This document shows, piece by piece, positions 9,002 through 16,379 of a DNA stretch of 64,000 bases. The position numbers were made by a program, and so were the translations under genes. The notes under the pieces are model-generated. The model saw only the letters and a program-made list of their open reading frames with translations, had not been told where the DNA came from and did no database searches. The first letter of the stretch is position 1. Each line of letters begins with the position of its first letter. Source of the DNA: Micromonospora purpureochromogenes (GTDB lineage Bacteria; Actinomycetota; Actinomycetes; Mycobacteriales; Micromonosporaceae); assembly GCF_900091515.1 (NCBI RefSeq), contig NZ_LT607410.1, positions 992,001-1,056,000 on the forward strand, in the 5' to 3' direction.

Positions 9002-9022
9002 CGCAGCGTCGGCGACGCTGCG
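9002..9022. other. Perfect 9-bp inverted repeat in leader of the T4SS-like operon
   Basis: CGCAGCGTC (9002-9010) and GACGCTGCG (9014-9022) form a perfect stem with loop GGC. It lies about 80 bp upstream of the pilin-like start in what should be its 5' leader. No U-run follows on either strand, so a simple intrinsic terminator is unlikely. It could be an operator or an RNA structure controlling the operon. Confidence 0.45.
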
Positions 9023-9245
9023 TTCGTTACCCACCACGTAGAGTGGTGAGCTTTGGGGGGATTTTTCCCGCTTCGGCCCTCCCTCCAGGCTTCGCCATCT
9101 CGATGCTGGGCAATTCCACAGCGTACGGCCCGCCCTCCTTTGCGACAACCCGCGAAGAGTCGGCCCGATTCGACCCGGACGACCGATCGTACACCTGTTC
9201 CAATACGCATGTCAGGGGGCCGCCGGAGCGGGCGTGGACGACCGG

Positions 9246-9251
9246 TACCGT
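9246..9251 (+). promoter_or_regulatory. -10 box of leaderless folP
   Basis: TACCGT ends six bases before the GTG at 9258, the spacing expected when transcription starts at the start codon. This supports 9258 over the upstream GTG at 9234. Confidence 0.55.
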
Positions 9252-9257
9252 CTAGTC

Positions 9258-10211
9258 GTGACCGATCTGGTACGGGCCCAGGCCCCGGTGGTGATGGGCG
9301 TCCTCAACGTCACGCCCGACTCCTTCTCCGACGGTGGCCGCTACGCCGACCTCGACGCCGCGGTCGCACACGGTGTCGGGCTGCGGGCGGAGGGCGCCGC
9401 GCTGGTCGACGTGGGTGGCGAGTCCACCCGGCCGGGCGCCGACCGGGTCGACCCCGCGACCGAGGCGGCCCGGGTCCTGCCGGTGATCCGGGAGCTGGCC
9501 GCGGCCGGCGTGGCGGTGAGCATCGACACCAGCCGGGCCTCGGTGGCCGAGGCGGCGCTGACCGCCGGGGCGACCGTCGTCAACGACGTCTCCGGCGGGC
9601 TCGCCGACCCCGACATGGCCCGGGTGGTGCGCGACGCCGGCTGTCCCTGGGTGCTGATGCACTGGCGCGGGCACTCGCGCGGGATGCGCGAGCTGACCAC
9701 CTACACCGACGTGGTCGCCGACGTGCGCGCCGAGCTGGGGCGGCGGGTCGACGAGGCGCTGGCCGCCGGGGTGGCCGCCGACCGGATCATCGTCGACCCC
9801 GGCCTCGGCTTCGCCAAGACCGCCGCGCACAACTGGGAGCTCAGCGCCCGGCTGCCCGAGCTGGTCGCGCTCGGCTTCCCGCTGCTGTTCGGGGCGAGCC
9901 GCAAGTCGTACCTCGGCCGGCTGCTGGCCGACGCCGACGGCGAGCCGCGCCCCACCGCCGACCGGGAGGCGGCCACCGCCGCCACCAGCCTGCTGGCCGT
10001 CGCCGCCGGCGCCTGGGGGGTACGCGTGCACGACGTGCGCGGCACCGCCGACGCGCTCGCCGTCTGGCAGGCCACCGGCCGCCCCCGCCTGGTCGCCGAG
10101 CCGGCCGCGCGCCGCGCCGGCCGGGACGGCGCGGAACCGGGCGGTGCCGGCGTGCCGGCGGTGGGGGCGGCCGGGCCTGTCGGCCGGCAGCAGAGCGAGC
10201 CGGCGCGGTGA
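9258..10211 (+). CDS. folP: Dihydropteroate synthase
   Basis: FolP joins 6-hydroxymethyl-dihydropterin pyrophosphate to p-aminobenzoate in folate synthesis and is the sulfonamide target. The 317-residue protein shows the signature segments GVLNVTPDSFSDGG near the N-terminus and VDVGGESTRPGA, then SIDTSR, NDVSGG, DPGLGF and a substrate-loop FGASRKSYLG. The last about 50 residues are an Ala/Gly/Arg-rich tail absent from compact FolP proteins. Start choice: GTG 9258 has a TACCGT box six bases upstream (leaderless); GTG 9234 has a GGAG SD and would add eight residues. The gene is followed by folB and folK in an operon with 4-bp overlaps. Confidence 0.95.
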   Translation: MTDLVRAQAPVVMGVLNVTPDSFSDGGRYADLDAAVAHGVGLRAEGAALVDVGGESTRPGADRVDPATEAARVLPVIRELAAAGVAVSIDTSRASVAEAALTAGATVVNDVSGGLADPDMARVVRDAGCPWVLMHWRGHSRGMRELTTYTDVVADVRAELGRRVDEALAAGVAADRIIVDPGLGFAKTAAHNWELSARLPELVALGFPLLFGASRKSYLGRLLADADGEPRPTADREAATAATSLLAVAAGAWGVRVHDVRGTADALAVWQATGRPRLVAEPAARRAGRDGAEPGGAGVPAVGAAGPVGRQQSEPAR

Positions 10212-10267
10212 CCGCGTCCGGGCTGGGGACCGCCGCGTACGTCGGCCGGGACGAGGGAGAGCGATGA
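10208..10267 (+). CDS. 19-codon linker ORF between folP and folB
   Basis: The ORF encodes VTASGLGTAAYVGRDEGER. Its GTG (10208-10210) overlaps the folP stop (GTGA) and its TGA (10265-10267) overlaps the folB start (ATGA). The folB SD (GAGGGAGAG) lies inside it. No product function is recognised. The likely role is to keep ribosomes moving from folP into folB; translation itself is not proven. Confidence 0.45.
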   Translation: MTASGLGTAAYVGRDEGER

Positions 10268-10623
10268 CCGACCGGATCGAGCTGACCGGCCTGCGGGCGC
10301 GCGGTCGGCACGGCGTCTACGACTTCGAACGGGCCCAGGGGCAGGAGTTCGTCGTCGACGCGGTGCTCGAACTCGACCTCGCCCCGGCGGCCCGCTCCGA
10401 CGAGGTGACCGACACGGTGCACTACGGCGAGCTGGCCGAGAAGCTGGTCGCCGTCATCACCGGCGAACCGGTCGCGCTGATCGAGACGCTCGCCGACCGG
10501 CTGCTCGCGGTCTGCCTGGCCGAGCCGCTGGTCGCCGCCGCCACGGTCACCGTGCACAAGCCCGAGGCGCCGATCCCGCACACCTTCTCCGACGTCGCCG
10601 TGACGATGCGGCGTACCCGATGA
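10264..10623 (+). CDS. folB: Dihydroneopterin aldolase
   Basis: FolB cleaves 7,8-dihydroneopterin to 6-hydroxymethyl-dihydropterin and glycolaldehyde, upstream of FolK and FolP. The 119-residue length and the motifs LRARGRHGVYDFERAQGQ (N-terminal), DTVHYGELAE and IETLADRL, and the C-terminal VHKPEAPIPH, are typical of the family. The expected active-site Lys is the K in VTVHKPEAP and the Glu is in FERAQGQEF. The start ATG 10264 has a strong GAGGGAGAG SD directly upstream and overlaps the end of the linker ORF. The stop overlaps the folK start by 4 bp. Confidence 0.95.
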   Translation: MTDRIELTGLRARGRHGVYDFERAQGQEFVVDAVLELDLAPAARSDEVTDTVHYGELAEKLVAVITGEPVALIETLADRLLAVCLAEPLVAAATVTVHKPEAPIPHTFSDVAVTMRRTR

Positions 10624-11147
10624 CCCGGGCCGTGCTCTCCCTCGGCAGCAACCTGGGCGACCGCCTCGCCCACCTGCGTGCCGCGGTCGCCGCGCTCGGC
10701 GACGCGGTCCTGGTGGTCTCCGGGGTCTACGAGACTCCACCGTGGGGGGACGCCGACCAGCCGGCGTACCTCAACGCGGCGGTGATGGTCGCGGACCCGG
10801 CGGCGACCCCGCGCGACTGGCTGGACCGGGCCCGGGCCGCCGAGCGGGCGGCCGGCCGGGTCCGCGACCCCGAGCGCCGGTTCGGACCGCGCACCCTGGA
10901 CGTGGACGTCATCGCCGTCTGGGACGCGGCCGGCGAGCCGGTGCTCAGCGACGACCCCGAACTCACCCTGCCGCACCCCCGCGCCCACCTGCGCGCGTTC
11001 GTGCTGCGGCCGTGGATCGACATCGAGCCGCACGGGAGGCTGCCCGGACACGGCTGGCTGACCGACCTGCTCAACGCCGAGCCGTTGGCCGGTGACGCGT
11101 TGGAACTGAGCCCCCGGCCCGATCTGGCGTTAGAGTCGACCCCATGA
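10620..11147 (+). CDS. folK: 2-amino-4-hydroxy-6-hydroxymethyldihydropteridine pyrophosphokinase (HPPK)
   Basis: FolK transfers pyrophosphate from ATP to 6-hydroxymethyl-dihydropterin, making the FolP substrate. The 175-residue protein has LSLGSNLGDR at the N-terminus, VYETPPWG, the loop RVRDPERRFGPRTLDVDVI containing the metal-binding DxD, and LPHPRAHLRAFVLRPW. All are diagnostic. The ATG overlaps the folB stop (ATGA 10620-10623). The protein has an extra C-terminal stretch of about 25 residues (ALELSPRPDLALESTP). Confidence 0.95.
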   Translation: MTRAVLSLGSNLGDRLAHLRAAVAALGDAVLVVSGVYETPPWGDADQPAYLNAAVMVADPAATPRDWLDRARAAERAAGRVRDPERRFGPRTLDVDVIAVWDAAGEPVLSDDPELTLPHPRAHLRAFVLRPWIDIEPHGRLPGHGWLTDLLNAEPLAGDALELSPRPDLALESTP

Positions 11148-11170
11148 CCGAGTGGAGCCGGCCGGCATGA
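11144..11170 (+). CDS. 8-codon linker ORF between folK and the DUF3180 gene
   Basis: The ORF encodes MTEWSRPA. Its ATG overlaps the folK stop (ATGA 11144-11147) and its TGA overlaps the next ATG (ATGA 11167-11170). The GGAG that could serve the next gene lies inside it (11154-11157). It is too short to be a functional protein; a coupling role is inferred from the two exact overlaps. Confidence 0.4.
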   Translation: MTEWSRPA

Positions 11171-11703
11171 CCCAGGCGCAGCCCCCGCGCGGAAGCGAGC
11201 CCGACCGCTTCCGGATGGGCCCCACCCGGATCTCCACCCTGGTCGTCGCCGCCCTCGGCGCCGCGGCGGTGGCCTGGTTGCTGATCAGCACCTTCTACTA
11301 CGACGTCGCGCCGGACCTGCCCTGGCTGCCGGTGGTGACGCTGGCCGCGCTCGCGGTGCTCGAGGCGTTCGCGGCGACCAACACCCGCAGCCGGATCGAG
11401 CGCCGGCCGGGCCGCGAACCGGTCAACCCGCTGCTGGTCGCCCGGTTCGTCGTGCTGGCCAAGGCGTCCGCCCTGGCCGGGGCGATCTTCACGGGCTTCT
11501 ACGCGGGGCTGACCGCGTGGCTCTTCATCGAGGACACCAACGCCGCCATGGACGACCGGCCGGCGGCCGGCGCCGGCCTGCTCGCCTCGCTCGCCCTGAC
11601 CGCCGCCGCGCTCTGGCTCGAACGCGCCTGCCGGGTCCCCGAGCAGGAGGACGACGAGGACCGGGAGCCGGGCGAGCGGCAGGGCCCCCCGCCCCGCCGC
11701 TGA
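11167..11703 (+). CDS. DUF3180 family membrane protein
   Basis: This 178-residue membrane protein has four hydrophobic helices (about residues 20-40, 46-65, 95-120 and 128-150) and an acidic tail. DUF3180 proteins follow folK in many actinobacteria (Rv3605c in M. tuberculosis), which matches the position here. Function is unknown. The start at ATG 11167 is preferred over GTG 11152 because of an internal SD-like GGAG and the overlap with the 8-codon linker ORF. Confidence 0.85.
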   Translation: MTQAQPPRGSEPDRFRMGPTRISTLVVAALGAAAVAWLLISTFYYDVAPDLPWLPVVTLAALAVLEAFAATNTRSRIERRPGREPVNPLLVARFVVLAKASALAGAIFTGFYAGLTAWLFIEDTNAAMDDRPAAGAGLLASLALTAAALWLERACRVPEQEDDEDREPGERQGPPPRR

Positions 11704-11805
11704 TCAGGGGGGTTACGCGCGGCCCCGCGCGCAGGTACCGTCCCTGGCGACCGGAGAGCAGACGGCCGTCAACGAGGACGGCCGGCCACGTGGGAGGCGC
11801 GCGGC

Positions 11806-13026
11806 ATGGCGTACGACGAACCAGGCCGGGCCGGATCTGCGGAGCCCACGCCCGGGGTGCCCGCCACCGTGCTGGAGAACGTCTTCGACGATCCCGCGCA
11901 CGGTGAGCCGGGCCGGGACCGGGTCGGCGTGCACCTGGTGTGGGAGACACTTCTCCTGGTCGGCCTGGTCGGTGTGGTGCTGCTGCTCCGCCGCGAGGAC
12001 GCCGACGCGCTGCGCGGCGACGGGCTGCGCACCCTCCTGGTCGACGTGGTCGCGCTCGGCCTGCTGGCCCTCGCCGCCGGGCTGAGCCTGCGGACCGCGG
12101 CGGTGAACCTGGCGGTCGGGCCGATCGCCGTCGCCGCCGCGCTGCACTTCGCCGAGCAGGGCGATCGGGGTGTCCCGGCGGCGCTCACCCCGGCCCTGGT
12201 GGCCGCCGCCGTCGGTGGCCTCGCCTTGGCCCTGGCCGTGGTGGTGCTGCACGTGCCCGGCTGGGCGGCCAGCCTCGCCGCCGCCGCGGCCGTGATCGTC
12301 TACATCGAGCGGCGCTCCGGCGCGGTCGTAGTGCAGGCCGGCTACGACCCGCGCCGCACGGCCTTCTACCTCTTCGCCGGGTTCGCGGCCGTCGCCGTGC
12401 TGGGCGGGATGTTCGGCGCGATCCGGGCGGTCCGGCGGGTGGTCGGCCGGTTCCGGCCGGTGGTCGACCCGGCCCGCCGCCGGGGCGTGCTGGCGGCCCT
12501 GGTCACCGCCGCGGCGCTGGTCGGCTCCACCGTGCTCGCCATGCTGGCCGGGGTGCTGCTGGCCGCCAACGCCGCCGGCCCGGTCGTACCGACGTCGGGG
12601 CTGGACTGGACGGTGCTGGCGGTCGGTGTGGCGATGCTCGGCGGCACCAGCGCGTACGGCCGGCGCGGCGGGGTCTTCGGCACCCTGCTCGCGGTGGGCG
12701 TGGTGGTGGTCTTCCTGGCCTGGGCGACCGCGCGCGGCTGGACGGTCTCCCGGTGGACCGTGGGCGGCGCGGCGCTGGGCGTCGGGCTGGTGGTGACCCG
12801 GCTGGTCGAGGCGTGTGGGCGCCCGCGCGGGGCGATCGGCGAGCCGGCCGAGACGGCGCCCGCCGGCGACGGCACGATCAGCACCGGCTGGTCGCTGCCC
12901 CGGCCGAGCACCGTCGACAACTGGGCGCCCGCGCTGCCGGCCCAGTCGACCGCCACCCCGCCGGACCCGTGGGAGGCCCCCCGCTGGGAGACCGGGTCGC
13001 GCCGCTGGGACGACGACGACCGGTGA
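11806..13026 (+). CDS. Polytopic membrane protein resembling sugar ABC permeases (BPD_transp_2-like)
   Basis: The 406-residue protein has about nine membrane helices between residues 45 and 345, followed by a 60-residue hydrophilic tail with many Trp and Pro. The segments NLAVGPIAVAAALHF and MLGGTSAYGRRGGVFGTLL resemble the signature regions of RbsC/AraH-type permeases (DLSVG and GGTSLFGGRG). No ATPase or binding-protein gene is adjacent, so it may not be part of a classical ABC importer. A GGGAGG SD eight bases upstream supports ATG 11806. Substrate is unknown. Confidence 0.7.
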   Translation: MAYDEPGRAGSAEPTPGVPATVLENVFDDPAHGEPGRDRVGVHLVWETLLLVGLVGVVLLLRREDADALRGDGLRTLLVDVVALGLLALAAGLSLRTAAVNLAVGPIAVAAALHFAEQGDRGVPAALTPALVAAAVGGLALALAVVVLHVPGWAASLAAAAAVIVYIERRSGAVVVQAGYDPRRTAFYLFAGFAAVAVLGGMFGAIRAVRRVVGRFRPVVDPARRRGVLAALVTAAALVGSTVLAMLAGVLLAANAAGPVVPTSGLDWTVLAVGVAMLGGTSAYGRRGGVFGTLLAVGVVVVFLAWATARGWTVSRWTVGGAALGVGLVVTRLVEACGRPRGAIGEPAETAPAGDGTISTGWSLPRPSTVDNWAPALPAQSTATPPDPWEAPRWETGSRRWDDDDR

Positions 13027-13067
13027 GGCGTGCCCGCGTCCGACGGGCCGTAGGTGATCTCGCCGGT

Positions 13068-13073
13068 TAGGCT
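13068..13073 (+). promoter_or_regulatory. -10 box TAGGCT, leaderless start at 13081
   Basis: TAGGCT ends seven bases before ATG 13081, consistent with transcription starting at the start codon. Confidence 0.55.
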
Positions 13074-13080
13074 CGCGGGC

Positions 13081-13386
13081 ATGAGCGAGACTCCTTCCGC
13101 CGGTACCGGCCGCACCTTCGACCAGCTCGACGCGCTTCCCACCGAGGAGCTGCGGGAGCGGGCCTTCGCGCTGGCCCGGGAGCGCCGCGACGTGGGCTTC
13201 TTCTGGTCGGTGCTGCGGCACCTGCCGAACGCCGACGAGGCCGCCGCGCTGGACGGGGCGCCGAACTCGATCGGCCCGACCATCGACGAGGCCTCGGCGC
13301 TGTGGCGGGAACTGACCGGCCACGGGTACGAGGAGTCGGCGCCGCTGCTGCGCGCGGCGTTCATCGACTACCTGGTGAAGCACTGA
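13081..13386 (+). CDS. Conserved small hypothetical protein
   Basis: This acidic soluble protein of 101 residues is helical in appearance (segments TFDQLDALPTEELRERAFAL and DVGFFWSVLRHLPNADEAA). I do not recognise a named domain. The start at 13081 is chosen because a TAGGCT box sits seven bases upstream and the longer frame (from 13054) would include that box. It lies 54 bp after a membrane protein gene but has its own promoter. Confidence 0.7.
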   Translation: MSETPSAGTGRTFDQLDALPTEELRERAFALARERRDVGFFWSVLRHLPNADEAAALDGAPNSIGPTIDEASALWRELTGHGYEESAPLLRAAFIDYLVKH

Positions 13387-13448
13387 CCGGTCGTAGCGCC
13401 GGCTGGCGCAGGTTTGCCCGCCGGGGTGAGTCGGGAACTTCCCGCCGC

Positions 13449-13949
13449 ATGGCCCTCACCAACCGCCCCCGGACCGTCAGCGGGTACGGCACCGCCGCCG
13501 GCACCGGCACCCTGGCCGCGCTCATCCTGGTGGGGGTCTGCGGCAGCCCGTGGTACGTCGACTGGGCCGAGGCGCACACCGACCCCAACTCCGCCGGCGG
13601 CTGGTTCCTGCGGCTGCTCGCCTGGCCGGCCTGGCGGCTGGAGGCCGCCGGTGGTGAGCACGGGGTGCTCGCCACCGACCTGCGGGCCATCCTGCTGCTG
13701 GTGTTCGCCGCGACCTTCCTCTACCTGCTGCCCACCTCGCAGGTGGCCCGGGTGCAGGGTTCGGTGAGCCAGTTCTTCTCCGGCTGGGCCGCGTACGTCC
13801 TGGCCGCCGCGACGGCGACCCTGCTGGCGGCGCTGCTGACCTCGGACGGGCCGCTGCTCGCCGACTTCCAGACCGCCGGCACGGGTGCCACCTACGGCTT
13901 CTTCGCCGGCTGGATCATCGGCACCGCCAGTCTCGGCGGCCGGGCCTGA
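13449..13949 (+). CDS. Four-helix membrane protein, unknown function
   Basis: The 166-residue product has four predicted membrane helices (about residues 17-32, 75-95, 108-130 and 142-160). There is no clear SD before ATG 13449; an 11-bp inverted repeat GGGAACTTCCC lies just upstream. I do not recognise the family. The gene is the last before the IS110 insertion. Confidence 0.65.
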   Translation: MALTNRPRTVSGYGTAAGTGTLAALILVGVCGSPWYVDWAEAHTDPNSAGGWFLRLLAWPAWRLEAAGGEHGVLATDLRAILLLVFAATFLYLLPTSQVARVQGSVSQFFSGWAAYVLAAATATLLAALLTSDGPLLADFQTAGTGATYGFFAGWIIGTASLGGRA

Positions 13950-14081
13950 CATTCCGCCCCGACCTCGCCGCAGGACCAGTCCGGCGACGGACCGAACTGG
14001 CCGCCGGAACGGCCCGGCTGCCGCCGGAACGGCAAGTCGCCGGCGCGAAGTCAGAGATCGGCGGGGATGCTCCTATGGATG

Positions 14082-15140
14082 TCAAGCGGTGTTGAGGGCG
14101 GCGAAGTCGGCGAGGAGAGCCGTGTGGACCTCGCGGACGACGTATCGCTTGAGACATCGCATGATTTCTTTCTTGCTGAGGCCTTGCTTGGTGCGTTTGT
14201 CGACGTAGGCGCGGGTGCGGGGGTCGTGGCGCATCCGGCTGAGCACGATCGTGTGCAGCGCGTTGTTCGCGGCTCTGTCACCGCCGCGGTTGAGGCGGTG
14301 CCGGTCGGTGCGTCCACTGCTGGCGGGGATCGGGGCGGCGCCGCAGAGGTGGGCCAGGGCCGCCTCGGAACGCAGCCGGTCGGGGTTGTCGCCGGCGGTG
14401 TTCAGGAGTTGCCCGGCGACTTCGGGACCGGCGCCGAACAGACTGCTCAGCGTTGGGGCGGTGCGGGCGACGGCGGGGCGTAGCCGCCGGTCGGCTCGGG
14501 TGATCTCAACGTTGAGTGCGGTGATCCGGGTGGCGATCGCGGCGAGGGCGGCGTTCGTGGCGTGGACCGGGTCGGTGAGTGCGGACTCGTCGATGCCCAG
14601 CTCGACGCATCGTTGCACGAGTGCGGCCCCGGTGACGCCGGCCAGGTCTTCCCGAATCTCCTGCGGTGCCGAGGTGAGCAGGCCGTGGAGCTGGTTCAGG
14701 GCGGCGGTGCGGGCCTTGACGGCGCCTCGGCGGGCCACGCGCAGGGCGCGGATCGCCTCGACGGGGCCGGTGCGGGTCTTCGGGACACCAGCGGCCTGCC
14801 CGGACAGGGCCGCGCGGGCGGCGGCGAGGGCGTCGATCGGGTCGGACTTGCCCCTCGTCCGGCGGATCTTGCGGTCGGGGCGGTCGATCTCCACCACGGT
14901 GATGCCCGACCCGCTCAGGTGCCGCATGACGCCAGCGCCGTAGGCGCCGGTGCCCTCCACTCCGACCTTGACCACCCGGCCGAAGGCACCCAGCCAGGCC
15001 AGCAACTGCTGATATCCGGCGGCGGTGGCGGCGAACTCACGATCACCGAGGAACCGCCCCGCCTGATCGACGGCAGCGGCGTGATGAGTCTTGCCGTGGG
15101 TATCAACCCCACCCGTGACCTGGCGCTTCTTGGCTGTCAT
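14082..15140 (-). CDS. IS110-family bridge-RNA-dependent recombinase (transposase)
   Basis: The 352-residue protein has a RuvC-like DEDD domain at the N-terminus: D13 in GVDTHGKTHH, E62 in VGVEGTGAYG, and D100 and D103 in GKSDPIDA. A C-terminal Tnp_20 domain has the nucleophile region APIPASSGRT (S274 or S275) followed by NRGGDRAANNALH. All key residues are present and the frame is intact, so the enzyme may be active. I use ATG 15140; a GTG-initiated frame to 15188 would add 16 residues without family resemblance. IS110 recombinases are guided by an RNA made from the element's own non-coding end. Confidence 0.95.
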   Translation of the reverse strand: MTAKKRQVTGGVDTHGKTHHAAAVDQAGRFLGDREFAATAAGYQQLLAWLGAFGRVVKVGVEGTGAYGAGVMRHLSGSGITVVEIDRPDRKIRRTRGKSDPIDALAAARAALSGQAAGVPKTRTGPVEAIRALRVARRGAVKARTAALNQLHGLLTSAPQEIREDLAGVTGAALVQRCVELGIDESALTDPVHATNAALAAIATRITALNVEITRADRRLRPAVARTAPTLSSLFGAGPEVAGQLLNTAGDNPDRLRSEAALAHLCGAAPIPASSGRTDRHRLNRGGDRAANNALHTIVLSRMRHDPRTRAYVDKRTKQGLSKKEIMRCLKRYVVREVHTALLADFAALNTA

Positions 15141-15189
15141 CCTGGAACCGTCGTCCCTTTCGCTTGCACCGACAGGGTCGGCACGCACT

Positions 15190-15362
15190 CGCCGGGACGG
15201 GCGGACAGGACAGTGAAGGGGCCTCTTGCACAGGCTCCTATCAGGTCACGACGCCCCTGCCAGTGACGTGCAGGAACGGGGTCACCCGGAACCGGTCGAC
15301 GAATCCCACAGCAGGACAGCATCGTCGGTCAGGCGCTGAGTCAGACCAGACCGGGTGACCCC
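15190..15362 (-). ncRNA. Candidate IS110 bridge RNA
   Basis: This is the non-coding left end, on the same strand as the recombinase. Read on the minus strand it starts with a 12-nt arm (15351-15362) that pairs perfectly with 15278-15289, then a stem from CTGC/GCAG near 15260-15272 and an AGGGGC/GCCCCT stem (about 15216 with 15257). Two octamers match the insertion site: 15234-15241 equals the left flank 14069-14076, and 15209-15216 is the reverse complement of the right flank 15373-15380. These are placed like the two target guides of a target-binding loop. RNA ends are estimates. I could not find the donor guides. Confidence 0.6.
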
Positions 15363-15378
15363 ACCTACATCCTCACTG

Positions 15379-16377
15379 TCAGGCGCCGGTCTGGCCGAGT
15401 TCGAGCACCCGGGCCCGGGTGAGCGCGCCGACCGGCTCGCCGTCGGCGGTGACCACGACCGCCTCGGAGCCCGTGGTGAGCATCGCCGCCAGCGCGTCGT
15501 ACGCGGAACCGCCCAGCGGCACCGCCGGCAGGTCGGCGGTCGCGCCGGGAACCGGGGCCAGCGTGTCCCGGCTGAGCGGGGTGACGGCGAGCCGGCGGAT
15601 GCCCCGGTCCGCGCCGACGAACTCGCGGACGAACGGTGAGGCGGGGGCGCCGAGCAGGGCGGCCGGGGTGTCGTACTGCTCCAGCCGGCCCCCCTGGGAG
15701 AGCACCGCGATCCGGTCGCCGAGCCGGACCGCCTCGTCCAGGTCGTGGGTGACCAGCACGATGGTCTTGCGGACCTCGGCCTGGAGTCGCAGGAACTCCT
15801 CCTGCAACCGGGTCCGGACGATCGGGTCGACCGCCGAGAACGGCTCGTCCATCAGCAGCACCACCGGGTCGGCGGCGAGCGCCCGGGCCACCCCGACCCG
15901 CTGCCGCTGCCCACCGGAGAGCTCGTGCGGGTAGCGGCGGCCGAACTGCGCCGGGTCGAGCCCGACCAGTTCCAGCAGCTCGTCGGCGCGGCGGCGGATC
16001 CGCTCCTTCGGCCAGCCGAGCAGCCGGGGCACCGTACCCACGTTGGTGTGCACCGTCTGGTGCGGGAAGAGCCCGACGTTCTGGATCACGTAGCCGATCC
16101 GGCGGCGCAGCTTCACCGGGTCGACCCGGGTGATGTCCTCGTCGCCGAGCAGGATCCGGCCGCCGGTCGGCTCGATCAGCCGGTTGACCATGCGCAGCAC
16201 GGTGGACTTCCCGCAGCCCGAGGGGCCGATCAAAACCACCAGCTCGCCGGCCTTGACCTCCAGGCTCAGCTCGCGCACGGCCTCGGTGCCGTCCGGGTAG
16301 CGCTTCCGGATGCCGTCCAGGGTGATCGAGGCAGCGCTGTGCCCGGCCGCGCCGATGGGTCCCGGGGTAACGTCCAC
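15379..16377 (-). CDS. Glycine betaine/choline-type ABC transporter ATP-binding protein (OpuCA-like)
   Basis: The 332-residue ATPase has Walker A GPSGCGKST, Q-loop VIQNVGLFPH, signature LSGGQRQRV, Walker B VVLLMDEPFSAVDP and H-loop VTHDLDEA. The MVNRLIEPTGG and IQNVGLFPH segments and a CBS-like C-terminal domain (about residues 265-330) are typical of the OpuCA/ProV osmolyte family. The start is GTG 16377 with GGAGGG six bases upstream. The adjacent permease gene begins on the other strand only 2 bp away, so the two start regions share all control sequences. The gene's 3' end abuts the IS110 element. Confidence 0.9.
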   Translation of the reverse strand: MDVTPGPIGAAGHSAASITLDGIRKRYPDGTEAVRELSLEVKAGELVVLIGPSGCGKSTVLRMVNRLIEPTGGRILLGDEDITRVDPVKLRRRIGYVIQNVGLFPHQTVHTNVGTVPRLLGWPKERIRRRADELLELVGLDPAQFGRRYPHELSGGQRQRVGVARALAADPVVLLMDEPFSAVDPIVRTRLQEEFLRLQAEVRKTIVLVTHDLDEAVRLGDRIAVLSQGGRLEQYDTPAALLGAPASPFVREFVGADRGIRRLAVTPLSRDTLAPVPGATADLPAVPLGGSAYDALAAMLTTGSEAVVVTADGEPVGALTRARVLELGQTGA

Positions 16378-16379
16378 GT

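Larger units (their letters stand above)
8925..9257. promoter_or_regulatory. Divergent intergenic region between T4SS-like operon and folP
   Basis: No convincing gene lies in these 333 bases. The region must hold the promoter and 5' leader of the leftward operon. It contains two inverted repeats: a perfect 9-bp stem with a GGC loop at 9002-9022, and an imperfect CACCAC/GTGGTG stem around 9034-9052 followed by a G6A T5 stretch at 9055-9066. Near folP there is a TACCGT box (9246-9251). Confidence 0.5.
14077..15372 (-). mobile_element. IS110-family insertion sequence
   Basis: The element is about 1296 bp. Its ends carry a 6-bp inverted repeat: GGATGT at 14077-14082 and ACATCC at 15367-15372. 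One recombinase gene fills most of it, with about 230 bp of non-coding sequence on its 5' side and almost none on the 3' side, which is the layout of the IS110 group (not IS1111). The flanking octamers GCTCCTAT (14069-14076) and TCACTGTC (15373-15380) both recur inside the non-coding end, one inverted. A possible core dinucleotide AT is present at both junctions (14075-14076 and 15369-15370), so the exact ends are uncertain by about 2 bp. Insertion is six bases downstream of the ABC ATPase stop codon. Confidence 0.85.

Noticed and set aside
9188..9201. LexA/SOS-box-like CGTACACCTGTTCC upstream of folP
   Set aside because: Both half sites deviate from CGAAC/GTTCG and folP is not an SOS gene; I regard it as chance.
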